NCBI GenBank assembly: GCA_948470475.1
Contig: OX419343.1
Location: forward strand, 25,237,302 to 25,301,301
DNA length: 64,000 bases
From: Galaxea fascicularis
Lineage: Eukaryota; Cnidaria; Anthozoa; Scleractinia; Euphylliidae
Direction of reading: 5' to 3'
Made by a program: the position numbers and the translations under genes. Below, piece by piece: positions 22,911 to 52,100 of this stretch (position 1 is the stretch's first letter; every line of letters begins with the position of its first letter). Below the pieces are notes generated by a model. It had not been told where the DNA came from, made no database searches, and saw only the letters and a list, made by a program, of their open reading frames with translations.

Positions 22911-24111
22911 CTTTGTTTGGATTATTACCGCTGTCCACTTGTTCCTTATGACTGTTGATGAGATGGAGGGGGTAGGGGGTGGGGGCACCGAAGTTACTAT
23001 CGCACCACTCTCCTCCACAGAGACTTCTGAGCGCGAGGGGGACGATGGGATGGCATCTCCACGAGGACCTCTCGATCTGTCAAGGAGAGGGCACGTGCAC
23101 ACTTTGAACTTCAAGGAAAGAAGACAAGAAAATTGTACTTTTTTTTTTTTTTACAATAAAGTGAGTAAATGTAATTTTTTCCATGAGATCGAGAACATAA
23201 GTCAGATCAAGTAAGGGGACACGTGGGGAAGCTAGCAAGATAGTAGGTTAAAACTAATCACGAACAGCTTTAAGGAAAAGCGGCAATTTTGTCGCAGCTA
23301 AACATGACGGGAAAAAAGTATTAAAGTGAAACGACTACTGAACAAAGTTATTCAAAGAGTAACTCGTAAGTGTATTTAATTTTAATTTTAATTTTTTTGG
23401 GGGGTTGGCTTTCGCCCAATTTATAAATATCAATTATTAATGTAGATAATGATTTTTAAAAAGTATAAAAATTAGTAAAAACTATTCTCAGTGGGATCTG
23501 GCCCGGCCGGGTCCAGAAAGTGTTCTACTTTCCTTAAAAATTAGCTCCATAGTTGCGATCTCGCAAGGTAACTTAAAGAGAAAGAACAAACGGCTAGAGA
23601 TAGAAGAAAGAAAGAAAGCAGGTTGGAATACGGAAAAGCGCAAAAAAAAGATCAACAATTTCTGGAATCTTCTCAGATGACTTGTTTTCGACGGTCGGCG
23701 AGACGTTGATTTCAGTAACTGACTGGAGCCATCTAATGCCCTCAAATATACCACATATTTGAAGAATAACGATCAATATTTGTAATTTTCGTATTGGTTT
23801 CAAACTTGGCACCAACGAGACTTTCCGTTAAAACACAGGTACGGGAGTCCGATATAGAGTAAGCTAATTTAAAACCTGTGTCATTTGCAGACTTTCGACC
23901 CTTCAGTTGACTGATAAGAAACGAAGAGTTTGAAGTTATTATTATTTGGAATAGCAACCGGGGAATCCGTGATTCAGGCACGAAGATCGAAGAGGCTGGA
24001 GCTGAATAAATTCCATGACAGGCGGTAAGTGATATGTACAGAAATTGCAGATTCCTGAGGCTATTATCGTTTGTGAAGTGTCAATTGTTTTGTCTCCGAA
24101 AGGCATAAAGC
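22911..24111. other. Head-to-head intergenic region between SNAPC1 and the orphan exon
   Basis: About 1.2 kb separate divergent start codons, so both promoters should lie here. Reading frames that continue from SNAPC1 exon 1 into 22911-23214 look like chance extensions of 5' UTR. The only recognisable element is the dispersed repeat copy at 23366-23577. Confidence 0.4.
23366..23577. repeat. Dispersed repeat, copy 2
   Basis: This is the second copy of the repeat at 7141-7328, same orientation, with blocks GGTTGGCTTTCGCCCAATTT, CAGTGGGATCTGGCCC and CATAGTTGCGATCTCGCAA. It is about 24 bases longer because of extra bases in the AT-rich middle. Neither copy has terminal inverted repeats visible at its ends. 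Confidence 0.75.
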
Positions 24112-24369
24112 ATGGCGATGGATAATCAGTGTGAGGGACAAGTGAGGCTGCTTGCTGAAAAGTTTGAATCGTGCTCGACTTCCCAGGAAAGAACACGGAA
24201 TCTGAGTGATCTGTGGCCAGAGACTGAGGTAAGCCTTTCCGTTACGTTCTCGGCAGATAAGTCGCCACGAATTCTCGCTATATTATTGCTGCTTACGGAC
24301 GCCAGTGTTCTGAGGCTATATCGATGAAATAACTTAACATTTCCTTTGTTTCATCTTCAGAAGCAGTGA
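24112..24369 (+). CDS. Orphan 5' coding exon, possibly a 41-residue two-exon ORF
   Basis: ATG at 24112 opens a 39-codon exon ending at a strong donor (GAG|GTAAGC at 24228/24229). It encodes an acidic, helix-prone peptide (QVRLLAEKFESCSTSQERTR). The nearest strong acceptor, TTTCATCTTCAG ending at 24360, adds only two codons before TGA at 24367-24369. The product would be about 41 residues. I found no other convincing + strand coding exon before PARD3. Either this is a very small protein, a transcript with a distant or missed next exon, or a gene remnant. I do not recognise the peptide. Confidence 0.35.
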
Positions 24370-26435
24370 TTTCGAATATTCAGTGGAGTCTGTAGAGTTA
24401 TGTTGATATACTATAACTATTCTTGATGACAAACTGAACATCAAAATGGGGGCAAAAAATTCTTAATTCCTTTGTTACTCTAGAATGACGAAAGGAAATG
24501 TTTACAACTCAACTTGATGCTCACGGAAGGAAATCGAACCGCGAGTGTGTTTAATCAACTTGCTTAATATCATATATTCCAGAAGAATTGCACAACATGA
24601 AAAGGCCTGTATTTTTATTCCACGCTTTTTCCTGATATTTTGAAGCGTGAAAATTTGATTTTCGAGCATCATTTATGCTTGAGTGCTCGAAGTGTTGACA
24701 ACTTTAGAAGCCGCAGGAAATCTCAAAATGGAAATGTGTTCGTCCCGCAATGGCAAAATATACTCAAAATATGGGGAAGCGACAATTAGCAAGTTAATAA
24801 CCAGAGAAACTCCTTAAACATGCCAATTGAAAAGTGCCGAATCGTGACAAAAGTCATGTCAACTCACACAAGCACTCTACATAAAAAGAACTGAAAATCT
24901 GGATTTAATAGTAAAAAATAGAGGATAAGTAAATTTTGGGTGCGCCAACACGTTCCACTATTTCTGCTTACGTTTTCGAGACTATATCTTAATCATTCAC
25001 TCTAGCTTTTTGCATAAAAAAAAAATTAAATTGTGAGGGAACCCCAAAATTCCTCGAGAACATTCAAAATATTCAACCCGCCTGAGCTTGCGGAAACAGT
25101 GAGTGAAGGCCAAAAAAGCAAGTGTCCAATCATAATCGAAATAGTTACGAAAAAACCATTGAAGACAAAGTTCACTTCAGGTTTCGAGTTTCTTCTACCA
25201 GTCGGTAAAGTGTAGTGTTAGTAAAGCGTAGAGAGGACTTACACAAATTTTATTTCAACGTACGAGGGACACAAAGGTCAGGTCTAAAACGGAGGTTAGT
25301 CGACTGAAAGGAAATCTCGGCCTGATGAATTTAATCCATTTTTAAATTTTAAGACATTTTTGTCACCTGACGTAACAGTTTGGCTGGTTACTAAACGAAT
25401 CAGGATTTTTCAATTTTTATCAATCTTCATGCTGTGGTTTCCAATCCTATTCTGTTTTGAACCTGCAAACCAAAGGTATGAAATGCGTTGCTTTGTTGAA
25501 TGCATCATCGTCATCATCACAATATATGATAATTAACACTGCTACTTCTAATCTCATTATCCTCGCCTTGCGCTTTCATCTCTATAATTACCGTTACTAT
25601 CATCATTATCATTATCATTAGCAGCTTTGGATTCGAGCAATTAAACTGTTACGCAACCTGTCCTTTCAGTGACGTTTTAGAACTTAGACTTAGAAAAGGT
25701 ACTCCCTAAATCTAGTTTACATTAACACTGGGAGGATCTGGTCAGCGTCGTTTAGAGCCTGCGCAGGGGAGTGCATGGGCACCTTGGCGTAGGTAGATAG
25801 GTCGAATATTCCACACATTGATACTCAGTAAAAACACACACTCACTGCAAACACTTGATCCCGTCCCAAAAGACTTTAACCAGTCATGAATATCGAGGTT
25901 TTGGGAAGTGAAAGAAACTCAATGACAATGATGGTTGAAGCTTACTAATCGACCCGCTACCACCAGTGCCCTGGAGTATTCTCCTCGTCATGTTGTTATA
26001 GCGGCCACCAACAGCATTTCACGACGTACCACCATTATTTTCAACCCATTCATCGTAAAACGTTTGCCTGTGCCTCATGCCAGTTTTCGTCAGTCTTATT
26101 TTCTTTTTCCTTATTTCTTTATTTTTTAAAGTATTTCCTATTTTCACAACCTACTTAAATGTGATCACCAATCGTACTTATAATTTTCACTGAGTATGTT
26201 TTTTTGAAACTGTAACGATGCTTGGTCTTTGTTTTGCTATTTTGTCAAGGCTTGCCTTTGGCCAGACCGAGATTGGACAACAGAACTGAGACTATATGTT
26301 CTGTTTATTATATTCTGCTGAAACATGTCTTTTTTAGTGGTTACGTCGCCAGGCCAAGATTTTTTGGCCGGCTCATCCCCGATCTCTGTTACATGTCCGG
26401 CAATCACATTGGTTTAGTTATACGATACGTTGGGG

Positions 26436-26475
26436 GAGCAGGGTTGACGTGGTGGTGAGAGCATTCGTCTTCCAC
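26436..26475 (+). mobile_element. Possible decayed tRNA-derived SINE head
   Basis: GGGTTGACGTGGTGGTGAGA followed by GCATTCGTCTTCCACCGG resembles the A-box half of a tRNA-related SINE. No B box is convincing downstream. Confidence 0.25.
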
Positions 26476-27893
26476 CGGACTCGGTATCATAATAGAAATA
26501 AATCATCACCCTTGTTGTTCCAATACAGCACGGACGTTCTATCCTGGAGATAAGTGCTTTTTTCGAAACCTTATCATTTGTCACTATCGGCGCAAGGTTT
26601 TGAGGGATACTTAGTAGGGAGGGACTAGCGGAAGACATAATTCAGGAAAGCCTCCCGCGACGGACAGATCATTCATTTAACGACTGAGAACTTGACATTT
26701 GCATGATAACATCACATTTCGATCAAACAGATGCTTTTATCTTTCTTTGCTTGTTTATATGTTTGTTTATGCAAATTAGGCGATGAAACTGATCTTGGCT
26801 CGAACATTTAATTGTCGGCTTGCGCCAGTTCGCAATATATTTCTAACGTCCGGCTTTTTAGTCTTTCATTCATGACACATTTTCCACCTTAAAAGGATAA
26901 ATTGTGGACTTTTGGTACCGGATTTTGCGTAAATGGGAAGTAACCATTATTGAAGGGTATGTTATAAGGCTTTTATGCCTCATGTCCAATCAGTTTGTTG
27001 TTCTCACGTTGCGGAATAGCTTTGCCTTTTAAGTTCACAATCCTTTTCGACATGCAAGACTGCCGTTTTATTCTATGGGTGTAGAAAAGAATTGATAGTT
27101 CTACCATAAAAGGAAGAACAGAAAGTGCATGAATACAATGGGAAAATTTAAATAGTTTGACATGACTATGGACAATTTAAAATTTTCAAACAAATCTGTC
27201 TCACAGGTTTAAGTTGAGCCTTGAGATGGGTGATAGTGTTTTCACCTTAAAATGGCAGCTACTTAGTCGGACCTTTCTATGGTGGAACCGACTGTTGACA
27301 GGCTCGTAGCAAAACTAATGTAACTGGCGGGGGAGGGGGGGATCAGCAAGTTAGCCAAGCGAACCCACCCCCTCCCCTAACGTTGTAGACCGTAAGAGAG
27401 TTGAAGACGACAAGGAGATCGTTCAGAACTAAGCAAATCATCAATGATCCTCAATTCTGCACATTCGTCACACTTTTGGACGAATGTGTAATCTCACGTG
27501 AGGAAGGACGCAAACATCCGACGACAAATGTTTCTTTTTGCATTGTAAACTTGGAACCGGTCCTTAGAATTTTCGCTTGGAAACTTGTCAAGCTGGAAGA
27601 ATCGCGATGAAGTTTGGAAAAACGTGAGTTTAGTGCTGTCATTCTGGTAAAATTTTCCAGGTGGGGGGGGGAGGGCTTGAGCCCCCCCTGCCCCTCCCTC
27701 TGCTAGGGGCCTGATCACTGTATAAAATCCTAAACTGTGACTTCAAAAGAATGAAAGCCCCGTGAGCAGTTTTCGCCTGTAGTGCTGTTCATTATGCTGT
27801 TCATTATGAGTTTGCATTCATGTTAGCGTTTTGAGTCTTCAGATCCTTAAATCGGCTCAGTACTGACAGGGCTCCTGGTACTGAGCAACACTT

Positions 27894-28105
27894 TCAAATG
27901 AAAGCTACTGATTAGTACTTTCCAGGGTTCTGTTAGTGGTGCTATATTTTGAGTCTGTGGATGGAATTCTACAAAATGCGATCATTCAAATAAAGGTTAT
28001 GATCAGTACTTTGCAGTGATTCTGTTGGTGGTGCTAACATTCGAGTCTGTGGATGGAATCTACAAAATTCAATCACGGCAAATGGAAGCTACCGACCAGT
28101 GCAAA
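27894..28105. repeat. Minisatellite, period about 92 bp, about 2.3 copies
   Basis: Units start near 27894, 27986 and 28078. Each has GAAAGCTACTGATTAGTAC or a variant, then TTCTGTTGGTGGTGCT, GAGTCTGTGGATGGAAT and CTACAAAAT. Upstream fragments (27770-27890) look like more diverged units. Confidence 0.75.
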
Positions 28106-30630
28106 CCCTTGGTCTTATCTATTCTTTTTCATATCATATCAATCTTATTTTTCAAGGGGTGACTACAGCCATTATTTCGTGCTTTAATGTGAGCAGCCTC
28201 CAGGCGATTTCGGTACGACTTTCCGCTTCTGTCATACGTGATCACTTAGCCATTTATTTTGTTGAAAAGATAAAAATAACCTTCTTTTGTTCCCTGCCCA
28301 TTTCGTAAGTTGGTCAGTATTGTTACCTTATACAAATTAACAAATAGAACTCACATTCGTTTGTAACTCAACCTTACCATCGTCTTAAGCTCAGTATTCT
28401 TCTGAGGTGATAGTGTTTTGTTGAGAATTACTGTCGCGTGGACGGATGATATGATATACGCTCCTAATAATTCCTAATTATTCATTCTATTGTTTCTATT
28501 TTTATTCCAACCATCAGAACTACTTTAACGCGGCGCGGCAAGAGGGCGGCAAGACATAAAGCATTTTGTTGGGATAGTTCGACACCTGTAATTATGATTG
28601 TGTAAACAAAACTCCTATTCATTACACTTTGACTTGATTGGATCAAATAGCACTTTGTCTGCTGATAACCTGGTCCAATTTTACCTTGGCATGAAAAGAA
28701 ATCCCTAAAAAGTGCCAAGACTCAAGGATCATTAATACCTAATAAATTGATAAATTAATAGCATATCATTGAAACCTGCGCAGCATAACTCTAGAAAGCA
28801 ACGTTTTTAGTACTGGTTTAATGAAATACAACTCAAGACTCGTTTTCGGCAGACAACACAAGCGTGTAACATTTTCAGCTGGCGAGCCCGGCCGGCGATC
28901 AATGTCCCAATCCAATTTTGTTTTGTCCCGTGCGGCAATTGAGTGCTCCAAGCCCCTGTTTGACAGTGCAATACACTGCCGATCGAATTAACCAGTGAAA
29001 CAATCTGTCAACATCAAAATTTTTAAAACTCCCTTTTCATTGTTAAAATTGCTAGTACTCACGCAAATTTAGAAAAAAAAGAGGATGTCTATTCAAGAAG
29101 AGCGCAATAGAACAGCTTAACTGACTTAACTAGCGGTGTTGGACACTTGTTGAAAGCTGTCGCGCATTAATTATATTTCTTTCCTCTATTTTTATTAAGT
29201 CACTATACCTTGTATGGCTCAAGTTTTTTCTTCGCAGTGTGGTGGATAGTTACTATTCAAACAGGCACATAAATTGAATAGAATTTTTCTATGGAAATAA
29301 GAGTCCTAATTTTTGTTTGAAAGGTTAATTTGCTCTTTGGTCAAAGTTCTGAAATATAACTGAATATAATGAATATAACGAAATCGAAAGGACATACGTA
29401 GAAAGCTCATGAAACCTTTTTTATTGGATAGTCAATCCAAATCGATTGTACTGACAGAGATTTAACAATGAGGGTCCAGCTGTTCAAAGCACGATTAAGC
29501 TAATCCATACCTCGAACTTTGAGTTCAGTGTAATTACTCAGTGTTTACTTAAACGTAGATTTCCCCCCAATCCAGTTTTCACTTGAACTTTTCATTCTCT
29601 TTGCCTAAAATCTTTTAAAAACAATTAAGTCTTAATCGTGGATTGGCCTTCTAACCGAACCGGACTAACAGTGTTTACTACTATAATTGTAGTTTTATTC
29701 TGCCCAGCCTACCAGGTCGCCATTTAATTCGCTTAAATTGATAAATTCGTAAATGCTTAATTTCGGATTCAGAGGTTCTAAGGTCTTATACTTCTCGAAT
29801 TCAGTCACTTGATTAGGCTTATAAAACGGTGATCCGGACGCGATCAAATATGTTTAGCCAGTTTGTTATCTAAAGCCAATTTCTTTGTACTAAGTCCCCT
29901 ATCTTGCAAGGGCGGAAGATAAACATAATAAAAAAAAAAAATACAAAAACAACTTTTTTGTCCTCAATATTCGCTTGGGTTAAAATGACAAAATATTTTT
30001 ACGAGGCTAAAAGTATTTTTTTAATACTTTTAGCTTTGTAAATATTTTGTCAACTTTTTTCCCCAGATTATGGAATTCGAAGTCGCCATGTATAAACTAT
30101 TTAAAAATGGGAAAAAAATTCTTTTGTTGTTTTTTCTATACCAACAACCGCTGGCATTTTGTTCCCTGCAACTGAGGCGATTCTAAGATCTTACGTAATG
30201 TGGGTGACACTTTCTGCCGGAAATATTATAAAGGTAGGATGGCATGGTTTGGAACATGTACCCTTTTGTTCTTAGTATACGTATTATGTGATAGTGTATG
30301 GGTGCGTGAATGAATGTGCTAAGCTTTGAAATGATGTCAGAAGTTAATGGCATATACCAACAAAAATTCGAATATTAATAAGATCAAAAGCTGAAAGATG
30401 CATCACGGAAAGAGAGTAAGAAAAACTAAGAGGGATTTCTTCTGTGGTTAAAATTGTTAGCAAGTCGGTTGCTTACCGTGAAGAATGGTTCTCAAAAATG
30501 AACCGGAAAAATCTCGAAGAGAGCTCTTTCGAAGTATAGCGTAAGTCTCTTAGCGACTCATTCAAACGTAAACTATTTTGCACAGTGATGTCATCAGATA
30601 TATTACCACCCACACCTCCCTGGTAAGGCG

Positions 30631-30692
30631 CACGTGACCTAACTTTAATGCCGCTTAAATAACAGCTGTTGATTGGTGAGTTTAGTCACGTG
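30631..30692. promoter_or_regulatory. Candidate PARD3 promoter-proximal E-box pair
   Basis: Two CACGTG E-boxes (30631-30636 and 30687-30692) flank a CAGCTG (30663-30668) and a GATTGG inverted CCAAT box, about 160-220 bases before the PARD3 start codon. The E-boxes and their neighbours form a weak inverted repeat, so a MITE remnant is an alternative. Function is inferred only. Confidence 0.3.
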
Positions 30693-30782
30693 GGAGGCAG
30701 TAACCGCAAAATGAACTCAATTATATTCATAGTTTCATAACAGAATTATTTGGAAGTGGAAGTGTTGGTCGTTGAGGGATGA

Positions 30783-47359
<16,577 letters not shown>

Positions 47360-47825
47360 TGCACGTGAAGGTTACTGTATTATACGTGATACTCACTAAG
47401 GTGCACGTGTTTAGCGGCTCGATTCACTTTTCACGTGACTGTTTTTGGCACCAGTTGCATCAGTCCACGTGGCATTTGATCCGTCTCCGAAGAATGAGAC
47501 TGACAGTCAGTTGTGATTACAATATAGCTCTTTGCAAGTTGCTGGACTTGGCGATTTGCGGCAAAGCATAGCAACTATTTTATTTTCTTGTATAGGAAAA
47601 CCGTGCGCGGCGAGCCTTGTCGGGTGCAAAGCGCTTGAAGCGATAAAATATTGTCTGAGTTGACCGTTTGTTAACTCAACCATTTCCTCTCTCGTCGACT
47701 GTCGTGTGCTCTCGTCATCTGTCGGCCGTTTTCGTCGATTCTCGTGCGTTTGCTGGCAATGAAGTAGTATCTTTTACACTGTTAGTCCAGATTGACCAGG
47801 GCTAAAAGCTGTTTATTAACATAGA

Positions 47826-47831
47826 AATAAA
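47826..47831 (+). terminator. Candidate PARD3 polyadenylation signal
   Basis: AATAAA lies about 470 bases after the PARD3 stop codon, the first clear signal downstream. Confidence 0.45.
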
Positions 47832-48238
47832 TTATCCTAAGTGATGGAAAATTATATCATAGATGATTTCACCAATTTATTGCACCTCAAACAAAATACG
47901 AGGGTTGTTTTCCGTGGCAATGTAATCAAATAACAAAGTGATATCATACCCTGGCGGTAAGTTATGGCGGGCTAAATTTTATGTACTTTATATGTACTTT
48001 AGATTAACTCCTAAATAGCCGATTATTTTTTGGAAACAAAGACGTATTTTGCGAGGCATTTTTTGTAAAATAACTCAAACGCGTGTATGTATAATCTGTA
48101 TATTATCACCAACACTGTCAAATTAAGTTTTTCCGTTATAATTATACCATTTGATATGACATGGAGAGAAAGCTAGCGTTATAAGAATTGGTCTTCATCT
48201 CGTTATACCTTTATTTCCTTATACGAGGATCTAATAGG

Positions 48239-48372
48239 TTCGTATTCTCGGTTTTGAACTGGATCTAGCATGAAGTAGAGGCTCTTGCGGGGGAATAGAT
48301 TTACATATGAAAAGATTCCCCCGCAAGAGCCTCCACTTCATGCTAGATCCAGTTCAATACCGAGAATACGAA
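48239..48372. repeat. Nearly perfect long hairpin (58-bp arms)
   Basis: Arms at 48239-48296 and 48315-48372 differ at only two positions and are separated by an 18-base loop. Each arm contains GGATCTAGCATGAAGT and GCTCTTGCGGGGGAAT or the complement. I see no other copy in the window and no typical transposon termini. Confidence 0.9.
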
Positions 48373-49036
48373 TATGGCTTATTACTCCATACTGCTTGTT
48401 AAAAGATATCGTCAATTACGCAAGTAACCATAAAACGAGAAAATGACTTGTTATGTTTAAAGATATTTTCCAATCAGTGCCATAAAAAATATATCAGAAA
48501 TATTGAGAATGTGCCTTTTGATTTTGGGGGCCGGAGGGTAAAGTTTAAATCACCTGCGACACTGTTTGCCGCTGTTTAAGCGATCAGTTATGGCAGCAAT
48601 GAACGTTATTTTTCTATTCATTGTTTTGTTCTATTGGTTATTCCTGTACTAACCACGTCCTCTTTCACTGCAGATCGCTATTGTACCGTCACCGTAAATT
48701 GCGAGTCTGTGCCTGAAAATGCGCTTTTGTCACTTTTCAATCAAACAAGTCAAGCACACACTGCTCAATGTTGATTTCGCTTTTGTGTCTCGCGAAATTC
48801 GCCGTTATAACAATTCCAACAAAACCTGTTGTGCCTTGCGCTCCTTTGTCGTCTCGGCAAAGAACCTTGATTTATGATGAAATATTTTCATTGAACAGTA
48901 TCTTTTCTCTTCTACAAGAGGTTGTGTTTTTCATTTGCGCAAGCTTCGGCATACTCTAGAGTTGGCGAAGCTTTCCGAAACATACATACGAACGCTCGAA
49001 GACAAACGTTGACAAAGTTATCCCTCAAAGGTAGGC

Positions 49037-49042
49037 TTTATT
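49037..49042 (-). terminator. Polyadenylation signal for the first homeobox gene
   Basis: TTTATT on the + strand reads AATAAA on the minus strand, about 135 bases beyond the stop codon at 49176. Confidence 0.45.
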
Positions 49043-49175
49043 TCCAACATCTTTCCTACTTAAATATTTCCACCAGTCAACTAGAAACAAAAAAAAGTTG
49101 GCCCTTAACCCTAACATTTCTTGTTACGGAAATCACTGTTCGAACTTCGAGACGGTTTTTCGTCTACCGCAAATG

Positions 49176-52100
49176 TCATTCGATTTCCACACTATCTCCC
49201 TCACGGGACAGCTTTGTTCTCTCACTGTCTACAGCTTTCCGCGAATTTCTGAATTTTACTCTTCTATTTTGGAACCAAACCTTAATTTGATGCTCTGTAA
49301 GTCCGAGGTACAGTGACAAGTGATATCGCTCTCGTTTGGTCAGGTAGTGTTGTATTTGAAAGCGGTTTTCCATCGTCATGCGTTGGTGCTCGGTGAAAAC
49401 CGGACGAGCCAATGGCAGGGATTGTCGACGCTTGTTGGTTCTGCGGGGAGTTGGACTGGAAACGTTGTGGCGCCCGGTGTGTAATTCTAAAATAAAAAAG
49501 ATCAGTAAATTATAGGGAGTTGAGTTATCATTTCAATCTTAAAAGAGGAACCGCTTCAGTAGGTTTCATCCGGAACAAATTAATTCTGCGTAACGTGAAG
49601 GATGTCGGTGATGTTGTCAATAAAATTTCATAGGGGTATGTTTAGCCCCCTACCTTGCGATAATCCCTTGAAACGCCAAACGTTTGGGCAGTAGTAACCC
49701 CCGCATTTCTGAAGATCCTTGGCTCATCAAGCTGCCGGAAAGCTTATTCATGTCGTGGCGCTGTTGTTTCCGATAGCTGTCAGTGGCACCCGTAGGGAAT
49801 AGCCACGTTATGTGGTATCCCCGGGGGAAGCCTTATTGTAATGAGTAGTAATTTTTACGTGACCGCGCCAAAGCTCAGTTGCGGATCGCAAATGTACCTT
49901 TCCAGCTCTGATTCATAACTCATGGAAGATATCTATTTTCCATTTCAAATGCGTGAACATTTTGTGTTGATGCAATTTGCACGCCACCTCAATCCGTTGC
50001 TTAAACAAGAAATGCTATCACCGATTCCGGTTATCGAGCTTATAATTCACTGGATCAACTGGTTAAGTAAATGATGCGAAGAGGCAGGATGTTTTTTCTG
50101 GAACAATATCAATGCATACCTAAAATAACCTCTATACATTTAACACTGTCGCGATCTTTGAGAAGTAATCCTCAACTGATAAATGTGTGACCGTATTGTT
50201 GACTACTATAGTCATCCAAGGATGGTGGGGGCGGTAGTGGTAGTGGTATTGGAATCGTTTTTCCCCTCAGTCTAGTTTGTAATTCTATAATTTTATGGCA
50301 CGAGAGGAAATGTCGAAAATTCGAAGTAGATGGTAAGATACATGCAATAAAAGGAAAAACGTCAACTGACATTTTGGGGTCTCCATTGAAAATAAAACAA
50401 TTCTTCCCATGTTATCAAGTAAACATTCCGTATTTAGCCTCTCGGAAGTCTCTAAGATTTAAATGCATGGTGAAGTGTTTACTTTCTGCGAATTTAAGAT
50501 ACTTTATTGAAGGGGAAGTTACAAACACTTCAGACTTTTTATGCTCTGTTATCACGATCTCGAAGTACTTGGCAACATGTGAAGAGTTAGTTGCCTAGTT
50601 CCTAGGTCTCTTTCTGTTTTTTTTTGCCAGCGGTCAACCATTAGGGTCATGTGGTCCGCGCGAAAAAGCGGTTCGCCTTGCCAACATCACCGAAAACGAA
50701 TTGATCGTGAGGGGCTGAGAGAAAGCCGCATATGATTAGTGGATGTAGTAATTACAGCATGCTATTAGATATATGTGCACAGTTTGCTTTGTAAGCTAAG
50801 TATGCTAAAATTCAAAGTTTTGCTAGATGTTTGTCCCGAGAATTCGAAACACTCGTTTGGAAAAATCAGAGAGTTTTGACTTCCAAAACTATACAAAAGC
50901 TTAATTCAGACTAGAGGGATTCGGCTAACGTGTTTATATCCTTGTTGCCACCCAATTCAGACCATGTGATGATTCATTTGGGAGGTTACAATTGTTCTGT
51001 TTGTTCATACTTTTTTTACTTCCATGCGATCAGTTGTGTGTGACAAATTGCACAATGGTTACCTCCCAAATGAATCATCACATGATCTGAATTGGGTGGC
51101 AACAAGGATGTAAACACGTTAGCCGAATACGTCTATTTCCGACGAAAAACAAAAATTGATGGATTGCATGTGACGTCATGGCAGCCATGTTGGTGGTCAA
51201 GAACAATAGACTGTCTCTCCGCTGGGAACTAAACTTTATTTTTATGTAAATTGTGTAAAACGAAATTGTATTGTTTTGACCACCAACATGGCCGCCTTGT
51301 CACGTGAGTGAAACCAAGCAATTCGACTGATCTTTATCTATTTGTTTTGTTTGACCATCTGTGAGAGTTTGACCCCAGACGTTCAAATGCCATTAATTTT
51401 AAAACCTGAGTACCGTGAGCTTAGTTGGGTTCGGCTCACTCAGGCCTGTGGGAACCGTCGTTTTACATTTCCGATGCGAATGGACGAAATAAAGAGAGAA
51501 ATTAAATGCGTTGGAATCTACTAGTACAGCGGACACTTCTACCAGTCCACGCACAGGGACCCCAAATATCGGCAGCTTCGTAGGGAGGAGGAGTGCGATG
51601 GGTGTGGTCGCACCCCCCAACGGGCTGCGGAAATCGGCTACGGCCCGTAGCTACCTTTTATGGACCGATGACTAAAACGAAAATTTAACAACCAAACTAG
51701 CTGGCGTAGATTGCAAATGAAGTATTAATCAAGTGGTCCATCCGATGAACAGTCACTATATTGAACTGAACCAAAACTTGAATTGTAATTTGGACTGAAA
51801 CACCGTGTAAAAATCCCGGCACTCAAAACTTAACTAAAATCACGAAGGTCAGGACTTTTCCTCGTGTTGTGGCTCTTACAAGAGCCGTTTTGTGTGGCTC
51901 TGACTGAAAAAGGAACCCGTACCAACTTGCGCCGGAGGTCCTCGAGCGGTTCGCCGATCGCGTGTAACCTGTCCAAAAAGCGAGGAATCCGCGAGAAGCC
52001 GTTTGCATGCCGTTATTTATATCGAGAGGGATGGCCTGCTGCAGACTCTAAGGTGCCTTGGGTGAGAAAATCAAAAGAGCAAAAACAAAATCGATTCGAT

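Larger units (their letters stand above)
47360..49175. other. Convergent intergenic gap between PARD3 and the first homeobox gene
   Basis: This holds PARD3 3' UTR and the long hairpin listed separately, and no further coding exon. The minus-strand homeobox gene ends at the right margin. Confidence 0.4.

Noticed and set aside
22741..23214. 157-residue ORF on the + strand
   Set aside because: It is antisense to SNAPC1 exon 1 and its upstream region, which is supported by conserved residues and splice phase.
48239..48372. Calling the long hairpin a microRNA gene
   Set aside because: The structure alone is not enough; the arms are longer and more perfect than a typical precursor, and no expression data are available.
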